Source: Pedobacter ginsenosidimutans
Lineage (GTDB): Bacteria; Bacteroidota; Bacteroidia; Sphingobacteriales; Sphingobacteriaceae
Assembly: GCF_001442625.1 (NCBI RefSeq)
Contig: NZ_LMZQ01000005.1
Span: forward strand, 124,001-188,000
DNA length: 64,000 nucleotides
Direction of reading: 5' to 3'
This document shows, one piece after another, positions 54,896-63,908 of the stretch; the stretch's first letter is position 1, and every line of letters begins with the position of its first letter. The notes below the pieces were generated by a model. That model was not told where the DNA came from. It did not search any database and worked only from the letters and a program-made list of their open reading frames with translations. The translations under genes and the position numbers were made by a program.

Positions 54896-55888
54896 TTGAA
54901 AATATACAATAACCTTTCGGATTTTAAAAAATTAGATAACGCCATTGTAACCATTGGCACTTTTGATGGCGTACATTTCGGACATCAAAAAATCATTAAA
55001 CAACTGGTACAAAAAGCAAAGGCCGATAACGGAGAGAGTGTAATATTAACTTTTTTCCCGCACCCTAGAATGATTATCGATCCTGAAAACCAGGATTTGA
55101 AGATGATTAATACCATTAATGAAAAAGCCGAAATTTTAAAAGGTTTAGGTGTAGATCATTTGATCATCACACCATTTACCAGAGATTTCTCTAATCAGCT
55201 GCCTGAAGATTATATAAAAAACACGTTGGTGAATAACATTGGCACCAAGCATATTATTATTGGTTACGACCACCGCTTTGGTAAAGACCGTTCTGGAAAT
55301 TTAAGTGATTTAAAGGCCGCAGGTTTACATTATGGTTTTAGCGTGGAGGAAATTATGGAGCAGGATATTCATGATGTTGCAGTAAGCTCCACCAAAATCC
55401 GTCAGGCACTTTTAGCGGGCGATGTAAGCTTGGCCAATGATTATCTGGGTTATCCGTTTTCTATTTTTGGCAGGGTAATTAAAGGCGATAAAATCGGAAG
55501 AACAATAGGTTTCCCTACCGCCAATATCTTTGTCGAAGAAACTTACAAACTGATTCCGGGCGATGGGATTTATGCGGTTACAGTAGAAATGGAACCCGAA
55601 GTCCGAAGTCCGGAGTCCGATGTCCTAAACCCTAAACCCTCAACCTTAAACCTCCAACCTTACAAAGGTATGGCCTATATCGGGCAACGTCCTACCATTA
55701 ACGGAATGACCAGAAACATTGAAGTAAATATTTTCGATTTTAACCAGGAAATTTATGGGCAGGACATTAAAATGAATTTCTTAAAATTCTTGCGTCATGA
55801 CGTGAAATTCACCGGATTAGAAGCTTTAACTGTTCAGTTACAAAAAGACAAGGAGGCTACTTTAGCTTATTTTGAATCTATAAGTTAA
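54896..55888 (+). CDS. ribF: Bifunctional riboflavin kinase/FAD synthetase
   Basis: RibF makes FMN and FAD from riboflavin. The N-terminal nucleotidyltransferase shows TIGTFDGVHFGH at residues 19-30 and FFPHPR. SSTKIRQALLAGDV leads into the kinase domain with GDKIGRTIGFPTANI. The 330-residue protein carries about 23 extra residues, EPEVRSPESDVLNPKPST and following, just before YKGMAYIGQRPT, where other RibF proteins have a short loop; this stretch is a dispersed repeat (see 55593). The start is TTG, 13 bases after the YitT stop, with no ATG available in frame. Confidence 0.93.
   Translation: MKIYNNLSDFKKLDNAIVTIGTFDGVHFGHQKIIKQLVQKAKADNGESVILTFFPHPRMIIDPENQDLKMINTINEKAEILKGLGVDHLIITPFTRDFSNQLPEDYIKNTLVNNIGTKHIIIGYDHRFGKDRSGNLSDLKAAGLHYGFSVEEIMEQDIHDVAVSSTKIRQALLAGDVSLANDYLGYPFSIFGRVIKGDKIGRTIGFPTANIFVEETYKLIPGDGIYAVTVEMEPEVRSPESDVLNPKPSTLNLQPYKGMAYIGQRPTINGMTRNIEVNIFDFNQEIYGQDIKMNFLKFLRHDVKFTGLEALTVQLQKDKEATLAYFESIS
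55593..55663 (+). repeat. Dispersed repeat read in frame inside ribF
   Basis: GAAGTCCGAAGTCCGGAGTC units are followed by tandem CCTAAACCCT/CAACCTTAAACC units. The first type recurs in ispG and at 58616; the second in the riboswitch P3 arm and around the helicase terminator. Confidence 0.7.
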
Positions 55889-55913
55889 CAGATTTAAATC
55901 AGATTTTTCTTTC

Positions 55914-55958
55914 AAAAAAGCCTCATTTTCGTTATATTAGCGGCAATGAGGCTTTTTT
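55914..55958 (+). terminator. Terminator of ribF overlapping the next start codon
   Basis: Arms AAAAAAGCCTCATT and AATGAGGCTTTTTT (14 bp, perfect) with a 17-base loop follow the ribF stop by 26 bases. The ATG of the small gene downstream lies inside the second arm. Confidence 0.8.
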
Positions 55959-56299
55959 ACATCATCTTTTTTCTGTCTATCTCCATTAATTTTGCGGCCT
56001 TCGCATCGCAGGAAAAAAGAAATGATGTACCATTAAAAAACACCAAAATAAGTTTCATTTCAAGCAAAAAAAATATCAAATCCAATTCTGATTTCAATCA
56101 GGACAGTGAAAGTCTGCAAAAAGATTTCATTAACAGTCCAATTATAAAAATATCTTCCAGCGCGTTTGTACTGATTACTTTTTTGCTGTTCCTTTTTTTC
56201 AAGAACAAAACCATCAATACAAAAGTTGTAATCAAGAGATTAAAATATAATTATTGGTGCCTGTTTAAGATGCTCTACCCAAAACATGTTTTTTGGTAA
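55946..56299 (+). CDS. Small hypothetical exported or membrane protein
   Basis: This 117-residue open frame has a signal-like N terminus (LFYIIFFLSISINFAAFA), a polar Lys/Ser/Asn-rich middle, and one hydrophobic helix (SSSAFVLITFLLFLFFKN) followed by a basic tail. No family was recognised. Its ATG lies inside the ribF terminator hairpin, so it would need its own leaderless start or may be untranslated. The signal-plus-helix layout argues for a real gene, though weakly. Confidence 0.5.
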   Translation: MRLFYIIFFLSISINFAAFASQEKRNDVPLKNTKISFISSKKNIKSNSDFNQDSESLQKDFINSPIIKISSSAFVLITFLLFLFFKNKTINTKVVIKRLKYNYWCLFKMLYPKHVFW

Positions 56300-56399
56300 G
56301 TAATTTCATTTTTAACCACAAATGTGGAGTTTTCAATAAAATGCCGAGTAATAATACTTGGAAATAAATTATTTAATCATCAATACCCATTTTTTATAG

Positions 56400-58613
56400 A
56401 TGCATTTACCCGATTTAATTGCCGATTTAGGATTAATCCTTGCTGCTGCAGGAATAACTACCCTCATATTTAAACGAATTAAACAACCCCTGGTTTTAGG
56501 CTATATACTGGCCGGCCTGCTGGTTGGCTCACATTTAGATTTTTTTCCTTCAGTTACCGATACAAAAAGCATCAATATTTGGGGCGAAATAGGCGTAATT
56601 TTCCTTTTATTCAGCTTAGGTTTAGAATTCAGTTTTAAAAAACTGGTTAAAGTTGGCGGTTCCGCCTCCATCACGGCAATTGTTAAAGTCCTTTTTATTA
56701 TTCTGGCAGGCTACTTAGTCGGTAAAGCAATGGGCTGGAAAGACATGGATAGTTTATTTCTAGGGGGGATTCTGTCCATCTCATCAACAATGATTACCAT
56801 TAAGGCCTTCGAAGAACTTGGTTTAAAACATAAAAAGTTTGCAGGCCTGGTTTTCGGTGTTTTAATTGTTGAAGATCTGGTGGCCATCTTGTTACTGGTA
56901 TTATTCTCTACCCTGGCAGTTAGTCAGCAATCAGCAGGTACAGAAATGCTGTATTCTATCTTAAAACTGGCTTTTTTCCTGGTACTTTGGTTCCTGGGTG
57001 GAATATTCCTGGTTCCTTCATTTCTTAAAGCAACCAAGAAATTAATGAACGATGAAACCATGCTGGTGGTATCGTTAGCCTTATGCTTGGTAATGGTATT
57101 ATTGGCCGATAAGGTGGGCTTCTCTCCTGCTCTTGGTGCATTTATTATGGGTTCTATTTTAGCAGAAACCACACAGGCAGAAAGAATCGAACATTTAACT
57201 AAATCAGTAAAAGACTTATTTGCAGCGGTTTTCTTTGTTTCGGTTGGTATGCTGATTGATCCTTCTATGCTGGTTAAGTACGCTGTTCCGATTATCGTTG
57301 CTACGTTAGTGATTATTTTAGGAAAAATTATATTTACCATTTTAGGCGCGTTGTTATCCGGTCAGCCGTTAAAAACTTCGGTACAATCTGGCATGAGTTT
57401 GGCGCAAATTGGTGAGTTTTCATTCATCATTGCCTCATTAGGATTAACCCTTAAAGTAACAAGCGATTTCCTTTATCCTATTGCGGTAGCAGCAGCAGCG
57501 ATCACTACATTTACTACGCCATATCTGATTAAACTATCTGAACCTTTTTACCAGTATTTGAACCGTGTTTTACCTAAAAAATGGTTAGATGGAATCGAAA
57601 GATATAGCTCCAGTACCGAAGGAATTACAACATTAAGCGATTGGAAGGTTTTATTGAGATCTTATATTTTTAATACCATTATCCACTCCGTAATTATTAT
57701 TGCAATCATCTTTTTAGCCTACAGGTATGTTCAGCCTTTTATTGTGAGCAATATTTCCAATAGTTTAACTTCTATTATTATCAGCGTAGTAGTTTCCTTC
57801 ATTTTAATGTCGCCATTTTTATGGGCATTATCTATCCGAAGGATCCAGCGAACAGCCTATTCCCACCTTTGGCTGAACAAAAAGTATACCCGAGGCCCGT
57901 TAATCGCAATTGAATTTTTCAGAATTGCCTTAGGTATTTTCTTTGTAGGTTTCCTAATGTATGAGTTTTTTGATACCTGGATTGCCGCTGTAATCGCATT
58001 AGTCCTGATTATCTTAGGCATGGTCATCTTCTCCAGGAAACTACAGTCTTTTTACGATAAACTGGAGAGGCGTTTCATGTTGAATTTAAATGCACGTGAG
58101 CATCAAAAACCTGATATTTTGCCCTGGGATACCCATTTAACCGAACTCACTGTTTCCCCTGAATCGGAAGTAGTTGGAAAAACACTTACCGAATTAATGA
58201 TCAGGGAAAAATATGGCGTTAACATTGCTTTAATAGAGCGTGGAAGAAATAACATTCCAACACCTGGAAGAGATGAGCGGCTTTATCCAAACGATAAACT
58301 GCTATTAATTGGTGCTGATGATCAATTGGCTGCTGTTAAAGCACTTTTAGAAGTTGATGCTCCAGAAACAGCTGAAGAAAATAATTTCCCGAATAAAGAA
58401 ATGACCTTGCAAAAGGTAGTTGTTCATGCCGAATCGCCGGTTTATGGATTAAGTATTAGAAATGCAGGTATCCGCGAAAAAGCACAGGCATTAATTGTTG
58501 GCATAGAAAGGGGTACCGATCGCATATTGAATCCGTCCTCTGATTTTGTATTCGACAACGGTGATGTGATTTGGATTGTAGGCAATAACAAGAAGATCAA
58601 AGAGGTTATATAG
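56400..58613 (+). CDS. CPA2-family monovalent cation:proton antiporter
   Basis: This 737-residue inner-membrane protein exchanges K+ or Na+ for protons. The first 400 residues form a Kef-type antiporter with LVLGYILAGLLVG, IFLLFSLGLEFSFKKL, GFSPALGAFIMGSILAET and FFVSVGMLIDP. A second membrane part spans 425-570. Two RCK C-terminal (TrkA-C) domains follow, near 575-650 (LTELTVSPESEVVGKTL) and 660-737 (AESPVYGLSIRNAGI). There is no RCK-N nucleotide-binding domain, so regulation likely differs from KefC. Confidence 0.9.
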   Translation: MHLPDLIADLGLILAAAGITTLIFKRIKQPLVLGYILAGLLVGSHLDFFPSVTDTKSINIWGEIGVIFLLFSLGLEFSFKKLVKVGGSASITAIVKVLFIILAGYLVGKAMGWKDMDSLFLGGILSISSTMITIKAFEELGLKHKKFAGLVFGVLIVEDLVAILLLVLFSTLAVSQQSAGTEMLYSILKLAFFLVLWFLGGIFLVPSFLKATKKLMNDETMLVVSLALCLVMVLLADKVGFSPALGAFIMGSILAETTQAERIEHLTKSVKDLFAAVFFVSVGMLIDPSMLVKYAVPIIVATLVIILGKIIFTILGALLSGQPLKTSVQSGMSLAQIGEFSFIIASLGLTLKVTSDFLYPIAVAAAAITTFTTPYLIKLSEPFYQYLNRVLPKKWLDGIERYSSSTEGITTLSDWKVLLRSYIFNTIIHSVIIIAIIFLAYRYVQPFIVSNISNSLTSIIISVVVSFILMSPFLWALSIRRIQRTAYSHLWLNKKYTRGPLIAIEFFRIALGIFFVGFLMYEFFDTWIAAVIALVLIILGMVIFSRKLQSFYDKLERRFMLNLNAREHQKPDILPWDTHLTELTVSPESEVVGKTLTELMIREKYGVNIALIERGRNNIPTPGRDERLYPNDKLLLIGADDQLAAVKALLEVDAPETAEENNFPNKEMTLQKVVVHAESPVYGLSIRNAGIREKAQALIVGIERGTDRILNPSSDFVFDNGDVIWIVGNNKKIKEVI

Positions 58614-58615
58614 AT

Positions 58616-58680
58616 AGTCCGGAGTCCTTAGTCCGAAGTCGGAAGTCTATTGACTGAGGACTTTTGACTAAGGACTAAAA
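58616..58680. repeat. Intergenic repeat of AGTCCGAAGTC units with 11-bp hairpin
   Basis: AGTCCGGAGTCC, TTAGTCCGAAGTCGGAAGTC and a returning GACTAAGGACT make an 11-bp inverted repeat (58623-58633 with 58666-58676). The unit is the same as in ispG and ribF. A near -7 element TATCTTCG (58685) follows and may serve the next gene. Confidence 0.7.
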
Positions 58681-58708
58681 AGCATATCTTCGTATATAAC
58701 CTAACCTA

Positions 58709-59743
58709 ATGAAAGTCGATAGAGAAAAGAGTGAGTTTCTTGATGATATGATTGAGCAATGGCAAAGTGACGGCTTAATTAATAATGAAACGGGCGATAA
58801 GCTCCGTAAAAGTTATGAAGCCAAAAACTTCGACTGGTTACGCCTGGCACAGTATGCTTTTTGGGTAGCTTTGGCTTGCGGTTTTATTGCGCTTGGGTCG
58901 CTCCTCATTGATAATTCGATCTTAAACTATTTAAAACGGGTTTACAATACACCTAATATTGTTATTGCTATTGTTTCTGGCGGATTGGCGGCATGGCTTT
59001 ATATCTTAGGTTTTAAGCGGAAGAAGAAGCTGGCGCATTTAAAGTTTAGCAATGAGGCTATCGTTTTTTCTGCAATTTTACTCACGGCGAATGCTATTGC
59101 TTATTTCGGAAAGGCGATGGACAATGGATCTGGCAACTTCTCCATCCTGATTTTAATATCTGTTTTTATTTATGGTGCCTTAGGTTATATCTTCAATTCG
59201 CGTTTAATCTGGATTTTTGCTTTAATATCTCTAGGCGCCTGGTTTGGCACAGAAACAGGTTATTTAAGCCGTTGGAATTATTACTTCCTTGGCATGAATT
59301 ATCCTTTGCGCTTTGTGGTTTTCGGTGCGGCATTAACTGCAGCATCGTTCATCATGAAAGCTTTCCCCAAAACACATAACTTCTTCCAGGTTACTTATAT
59401 CGCAGGAATGGTTTATTTGTTTGTCTCTCTTTGGGCCTTATCAGTATTTGGCAATTTTGCCAGTTTAGAAGAATGGTACAAGGTTAGGCAGCTAAGCCTA
59501 TTTTATTGGGCATCAATTTCAGGGGCTGTTTGTGTGGCAAGTACTTTATTTGGTTTAAAGTACCGTGATGACATTGCCCGCGAATTCGGCATTACTTTTC
59601 TCTTTATTAATCTCTACACACGCTATTTCGAATACTTCTGGGACAGTTGGCATAAAGCTTTGTTTTTTTCGGTACTGGCTGCGTCTTTTTGGTTAATCGG
59701 CAGAAAAGCAGAAAAGATATGGAATGTAGAGTTTTTGAAGTAA
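58709..59743 (+). CDS. DUF2157-family membrane protein
   Basis: This 344-residue protein has a soluble N terminus (LDDMIEQWQSDGLINNETGD), typical of DUF2157, followed by about nine hydrophobic segments, e.g. FWVALACGFIALGSLLI and ISGAVCVASTLFGLKY. Function is unknown; it is an inner-membrane protein. It stands between the antiporter and the DUF1016 remnant. Confidence 0.8.
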   Translation: MKVDREKSEFLDDMIEQWQSDGLINNETGDKLRKSYEAKNFDWLRLAQYAFWVALACGFIALGSLLIDNSILNYLKRVYNTPNIVIAIVSGGLAAWLYILGFKRKKKLAHLKFSNEAIVFSAILLTANAIAYFGKAMDNGSGNFSILILISVFIYGALGYIFNSRLIWIFALISLGAWFGTETGYLSRWNYYFLGMNYPLRFVVFGAALTAASFIMKAFPKTHNFFQVTYIAGMVYLFVSLWALSVFGNFASLEEWYKVRQLSLFYWASISGAVCVASTLFGLKYRDDIAREFGITFLFINLYTRYFEYFWDSWHKALFFSVLAASFWLIGRKAEKIWNVEFLK

Positions 59744-59810
59744 TCTTAAAAACTAATTCATTTGATAAAATGCTTAATTTCATAAGATTGAATATTCTAT
59801 TGTTGTAAAA

Positions 59811-60867
59811 ATGCAAGTTGAAAAGCAAAATTTATATACTAAAGTTATTGAACTACTTAACCAAGCGAGGCAAAATGTAGCCCAAACCATTAATAATACG
59901 ATGGCTACTGCTTACTTCGAAATTGGCAGAATGATCGTTGAAGAAGAGCAACAAGGAAAAGAAAAAGCAGAATATGGTAAACGAGTTTTAAAAGAACTCT
60001 CGGAAAAACTAGTTGTAGAGTTTGGCAAAGGTTTTTCTGAAACAAATTTGAGGCAAATACGCAATTTTTATTTACTCTATTCAATTCAGCAGACAGTGTC
60101 TGCTGAATTCAAAAATGAAGAAATTGCTGGTACCGCACCTCGTAAATCTATAAATCAGCAGACACTGTCTGCGCAATTCAAACTTACATGGTCTCACTAC
60201 CTTAAGTTAATGAGAATAACCGATGTAAACGAACGTAATTTTTACGAAATAGAAGCAATAAAAAATAATTGGAGTTTACGCGAGTTGCAGCGCCAATACG
60301 ATTCAGCATTATATACACGTTTAGCGCTAAGTAAAAAATAAAGAAGAGGTAATATCACTTGGGCAAAAGGGACAGATTATCGAAAAAAGTAAAGACTTAA
60401 TAAAAGATCCTTATGTATTAGAGTTTTTAGGCTTGCACGAAAAAAGTTTTTATTCAGAAAATGACTTAGAGCAAAGGTTAATAGATAAACTTGAACATTT
60501 CTTATTAGAATTAGGTAATGGCTTTACCTTTGTAGCCCGTCAAAAAAGAATAACTTTCGAAGAAAAACACTTTAAAATAGATTTAGTCTTCTATAACCGT
60601 ATTTTAAAGTGTTTTGTACTTATCGATTTAAAAATCGGAGAACTAAAACATCAAGATATTGGTCAGATGCAGATGTATGTTAACTATTTCGATAGAGAAG
60701 TAAAACTTGAGGATGAAAACAAAACCATCGGTATTATCCTTTGTCAAGACAAAAGTGAATCTGTAGTAAGATATACACTTCCAGAAAATAATGAACAAAT
60801 TTTCGCCAGTAAATATTTAACGGTTTTACCTAGCGAAAAGGATTTCATTAAAATTATTGAGAATTAA
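59811..60867 (+). pseudogene. DUF1016 (YhcG-type) PD-(D/E)XK nuclease gene broken by a frameshift
   Basis: The first 176 codons encode the DUF1016 N-terminal domain (ARQNVAQTINNTMATAYFEI, YGKRVLKELSEKL, FSETNLRQIRNFY, LRELQRQYDSALYTRLALS). A run of six A at 60333-60338 leads straight into TAA. If one A is removed, the frame continues NKEEVISLGQKGQ, KDPYVLEFLGLHE and joins the C-terminal nuclease part (ELGNGFTFVARQKRI, HFKIDLVFYNRILKCFVLID with the D...D/K catalytic core). So a one-base expansion split a roughly 350-residue gene. It may be a true mutation, a slippage switch, or a sequencing error. Confidence 0.8.
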
Positions 60868-60871
60868 TTCA

Positions 60872-61294
60872 ATGAAAATATACCAGCAAGCTTTAGCCCT
60901 TAGAGAACGAAGAAGAGGTTTCCATATCATTACCGATGAGGTTGAGGATGCCTTACCTCAAATTGACGAGATTAACATTGGCATTTGCCAGGTTTTTATA
61001 CAACATACCTCTGCTTCGCTTACCATCAATGAAAATGCCGACCCTACAGTACGGGTAGATTTTGAAATGTTTTTTAACAAAACTGTTAAAGAAAATGATC
61101 CCGATTATGAACATGATTATGAAGGATCGGATGATATGCCTGCTCACTTAAAATCGGCACTTTTGGGCAGCTCTGTTACCATTCCAATTAGAAACGGCAG
61201 GTTGGCACTTGGTACCTGGCAGGGTATTTATCTTTGCGAACATCGCAACCATGGCGGGCAAAGAAGATTAATCGTTACAGCCTGGGGCGAATAA
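60872..61294 (+). CDS. YjbQ (UPF0047) family protein
   Basis: This small cytosolic protein of 140 residues shows the family signature FIQHTSASLTINENADPTV, DDMPAHLKSALLGSSVTIPI and LGTWQGIYLCEHRNHGGQRR. YjbQ proteins have shown thiamin-phosphate-synthase-like activity in E. coli, but their true task is unsettled. I chose the second ATG (MKIYQQALAL) because the first would overlap the DUF1016 stop. It is convergent with the second YihY gene. Confidence 0.9.
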   Translation: MKIYQQALALRERRRGFHIITDEVEDALPQIDEINIGICQVFIQHTSASLTINENADPTVRVDFEMFFNKTVKENDPDYEHDYEGSDDMPAHLKSALLGSSVTIPIRNGRLALGTWQGIYLCEHRNHGGQRRLIVTAWGE

Positions 61295-61300
61295 ATAACT

Positions 61301-62269
61301 TTAAGCTTTCTTAACCTCTTTTTTAATTTCGGGATGATTATCCTGAATGGATTTACGCCCTGTTTCTATCTCAATTTCTTTCGTGGTGACCGCATAATGA
61401 GAAGGGTAAATTTCAGATCCAAAAGCAACCGCATAAGCCTTGGTAAATTCGGCACCAAAATATAAAATGATAGAAGAATAATAAGTCCATAAAAGCACAA
61501 CCACTAATGAGCCCGTTGCGCCATAAGTACTACCAACATTGCTCTGCCCTATGTAAAGTGAAATGGCAAATTTACCGATCATAAATAGTAAAGCGGTAAC
61601 TATTGCACCAGCAATTACATCACGCCATTTTATAATTGCATCGGGTAATACCTTAAATATTACACCAAATATTAATGAGATAACGGCTAAGGTTACGATC
61701 TGATTGAGAATGTAAAATACAACAACAGATATTTCGGCAAAGCGGGCCTGCAAACGATCGCTAAAGGCATCGAGTACAGATGTAACCGCTAATGAAACCA
61801 GCAGTACAAAACCTAAACTGATAATTACAGAAAATGATAAGAAACGGTTTTGTAATAGTTTAACCCACCCTCTTTTAGGTTTAGGTTTTAAACCCCAAAT
61901 GGTATTAATAGAATCCTGGATATCGCCAAAAACGGTAGTTGCCCCAATTAATAGGGTTATGATTCCAATAATTAAAGCAATGGTGCTTTTTCCATCCAGA
62001 TAAGCATTCTTGATTAACTGTTGTAAGGAAACGGCTGATTCTCTGCCTAAAAACCCTTCAAGCTGTGCATAAACCTGTCCTTCGGCTATTTCTCTCCCCA
62101 AAAATATACCGCACAAAGAAATAATAACCACGAGCAGTGGCGCCATAGAAAACACCGTATAATAGGCTAATGAGCCACTAAGTTTCGTTACTTTATGATT
62201 GTTAAATCCTGTAAACGATGCTTTTAAAATGCCCCAAATTGCTTTTAAAGTGATTTTATTCTTTGCCAT
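61301..62269 (-). CDS. YihY/BrkB-family membrane protein (copy 2)
   Basis: This is a paralogue of the protein at 32850, with the same landmarks KLSGSLAYYTVFSMAPLLVV, GDIQDSINTIWG, KRGWVKLLQNRFLSFSVIIS and LLWTYYSSIILYFGAEFTKA. It has 322 residues from the ATG; a TTG two codons upstream could also start it. Its function is not known. It stands alone, unlike copy 1, which trails tamB-tamL. Confidence 0.88.
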   Translation of the reverse strand: MAKNKITLKAIWGILKASFTGFNNHKVTKLSGSLAYYTVFSMAPLLVVIISLCGIFLGREIAEGQVYAQLEGFLGRESAVSLQQLIKNAYLDGKSTIALIIGIITLLIGATTVFGDIQDSINTIWGLKPKPKRGWVKLLQNRFLSFSVIISLGFVLLVSLAVTSVLDAFSDRLQARFAEISVVVFYILNQIVTLAVISLIFGVIFKVLPDAIIKWRDVIAGAIVTALLFMIGKFAISLYIGQSNVGSTYGATGSLVVVLLWTYYSSIILYFGAEFTKAYAVAFGSEIYPSHYAVTTKEIEIETGRKSIQDNHPEIKKEVKKA

Positions 62270-62373
62270 AAACAAATATTTAAGATGAGATGCCCTAAAC
62301 TTAAACCGCTTATTTTTTGAATTGTTTGTTAATTAATTAACGAAGACAGAGTGCAAAGAAACCAAATGCACAA

Positions 62374-62404
62374 AAAAAGCTCCGATTTTTGGTCGGAGCT
62401 TTTT
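62374..62404. terminator. Bidirectional terminator upstream of YihY copy 2
   Basis: A 12-bp stem AAAAAGCTCCGA/TCGGAGCTTTTT with loop TTTTTGG has an A-run and T-run. It lies 24 bases after the hydrolase gene stop and can end that minus-strand transcript. Confidence 0.88.
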
Positions 62405-62428
62405 CTTTATCGATTAGATGATTTTGTA

Positions 62429-63748
62429 TTATTTAGCCTTAATCCAGGAGGCAATATCGTTAACTAAAGTTTCGGATACGCTTACAGCTGCCTGATATTG
62501 GGCCATTGTACCCTTTTCGGTTTGAGAACTTAACAGGTGATTTAAATCCGGGTAAAATTTAAGAACTACGTTTTTCTTTTTACTCAAAGCAGCGTTCCAT
62601 AAATCAAAATCTACTTTGCCCACCTGAAAATCATTACCGCCCTGCAGTACATATATTTTAGGTTTCGAAAGACTTTTTGCTACAGCAACCTGATTGTAAG
62701 TATTTAAATCTGCCCAATATTTTGCAGGCAGCCCTAAAATTAAAGAATCAGGTTTTATGGTAGTTCCCAACTGCGAAATTCTACTTTTATCAATTTCCAC
62801 ATAAGCATCTGCCAGTTGTTTTTTAAAGGCAGCTGTTGTATCATTAGCCTGATCGAACATATACTTATTCTGATCAACAATAATATCTGTTAGTTTTCTT
62901 GCAGGTGTTGCGGCCAAAATAATCCCCGCTAAATCAGGTGTAATGGTTGCCATTTTAGGTGCCAGCATTCCGCCTAAACTATGGCCGAATACATAAACGG
63001 CTTTGGGATTGGCGCCAGCAACCGTTTTTGCGAGTGCGATAGCTGCAGTTGCATCATCCAATACCTCTTCTTTTACCGTAAAAGCCTTGCTAAATTCGTT
63101 CGGATAGATTAAGGTCCGTTTTACATAACGAACAGAAGCAATTCCTTTAGCGGCTAAACCTCCAGCCAGATCTTTAAAGGGTTTATTCGCACCAACTGTT
63201 TCATCCATATCGGCCGGACCAGAGCCATGTACAAAAACCACTACAGGGAAATTTTTAGCATTTTTTGGCGTGGTGATAATGGCCGCCAATTGTTTTCCTG
63301 CCGGACCAATGTATACCGACTTTTCCTGGTATAAACTGGTATCAACATAAGTCGGTTTTAGATAAGAGGCCGTCTTTCGGGATGGTGCCAGGAAGATTCC
63401 GACTATTTTCTGTTGTTTATTAAAACCTAAAATAAAGTTCTGATCACCGTTAGCAAATTTACCCTCTACCGTTACAGCGAAAAACTCGCCCTGGGCTTTA
63501 CTTTGAATGGCATCTAACGATTCTGCTTTTCCATATTTTGTTCCGATATCTCCCCAAAGTTTCTTTAAACTCTCTTCTGTTAATTTCGTTTTTAAAGTAT
63601 CATCAAAGAAAGCGTGGGCATCTTTAAATTTCTCTTCCTGTAACAGCTTAAAAAAGTCGTTTGCACCGTTGAAGAGCTGGATCACATTTTGAGAAAATGC
63701 TGTGGTTGTAAATAATAAAGCAATTATGAATAAAAGGCTCTTTTTCAT
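62429..63748 (-). CDS. Secreted alpha/beta hydrolase with N-terminal DUF3887-like domain
   Basis: This 439-residue exported protein has a signal peptide (LLFIIALLFTTTAFSQ). Residues 25-120 form a DUF3887-like domain (DFFKLLQEEKFKDAHAFFDD, a cystatin-like fold). From about 150 an alpha/beta hydrolase follows with VFVHGSGPADMD (residues 172-183), FGHSLGG with nucleophile Ser257, and a late DLNHLL with the likely catalytic His. It belongs to the serine aminopeptidase/esterase group. The substrate is unknown. Confidence 0.88.
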   Translation of the reverse strand: MKKSLLFIIALLFTTTAFSQNVIQLFNGANDFFKLLQEEKFKDAHAFFDDTLKTKLTEESLKKLWGDIGTKYGKAESLDAIQSKAQGEFFAVTVEGKFANGDQNFILGFNKQQKIVGIFLAPSRKTASYLKPTYVDTSLYQEKSVYIGPAGKQLAAIITTPKNAKNFPVVVFVHGSGPADMDETVGANKPFKDLAGGLAAKGIASVRYVKRTLIYPNEFSKAFTVKEEVLDDATAAIALAKTVAGANPKAVYVFGHSLGGMLAPKMATITPDLAGIILAATPARKLTDIIVDQNKYMFDQANDTTAAFKKQLADAYVEIDKSRISQLGTTIKPDSLILGLPAKYWADLNTYNQVAVAKSLSKPKIYVLQGGNDFQVGKVDFDLWNAALSKKKNVVLKFYPDLNHLLSSQTEKGTMAQYQAAVSVSETLVNDIASWIKAK

Positions 63749-63908
63749 CCGTATATTTTTGTTTTAATGGTAATGAGATTTCACGATTCATCCTTTTCTG
63801 GATCTAAAAAATCATGACGGTTTCATGTATTGTGTTTGGTTGTTTACAATACCCAAAGTTAACAATATTTGGTTCTGAAAAGCCCCTAACTAAACTAGCC
63901 GTTTAGTT

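Noticed and set aside
60333..60341. Programmed -1 frameshift on the A-rich tract of the DUF1016 gene
   Set aside because: A -1 shift after the A run meets a TAA a few codons later; only a +1 shift or loss of one A joins the two halves, so the classic -1 slippery mechanism does not fit.
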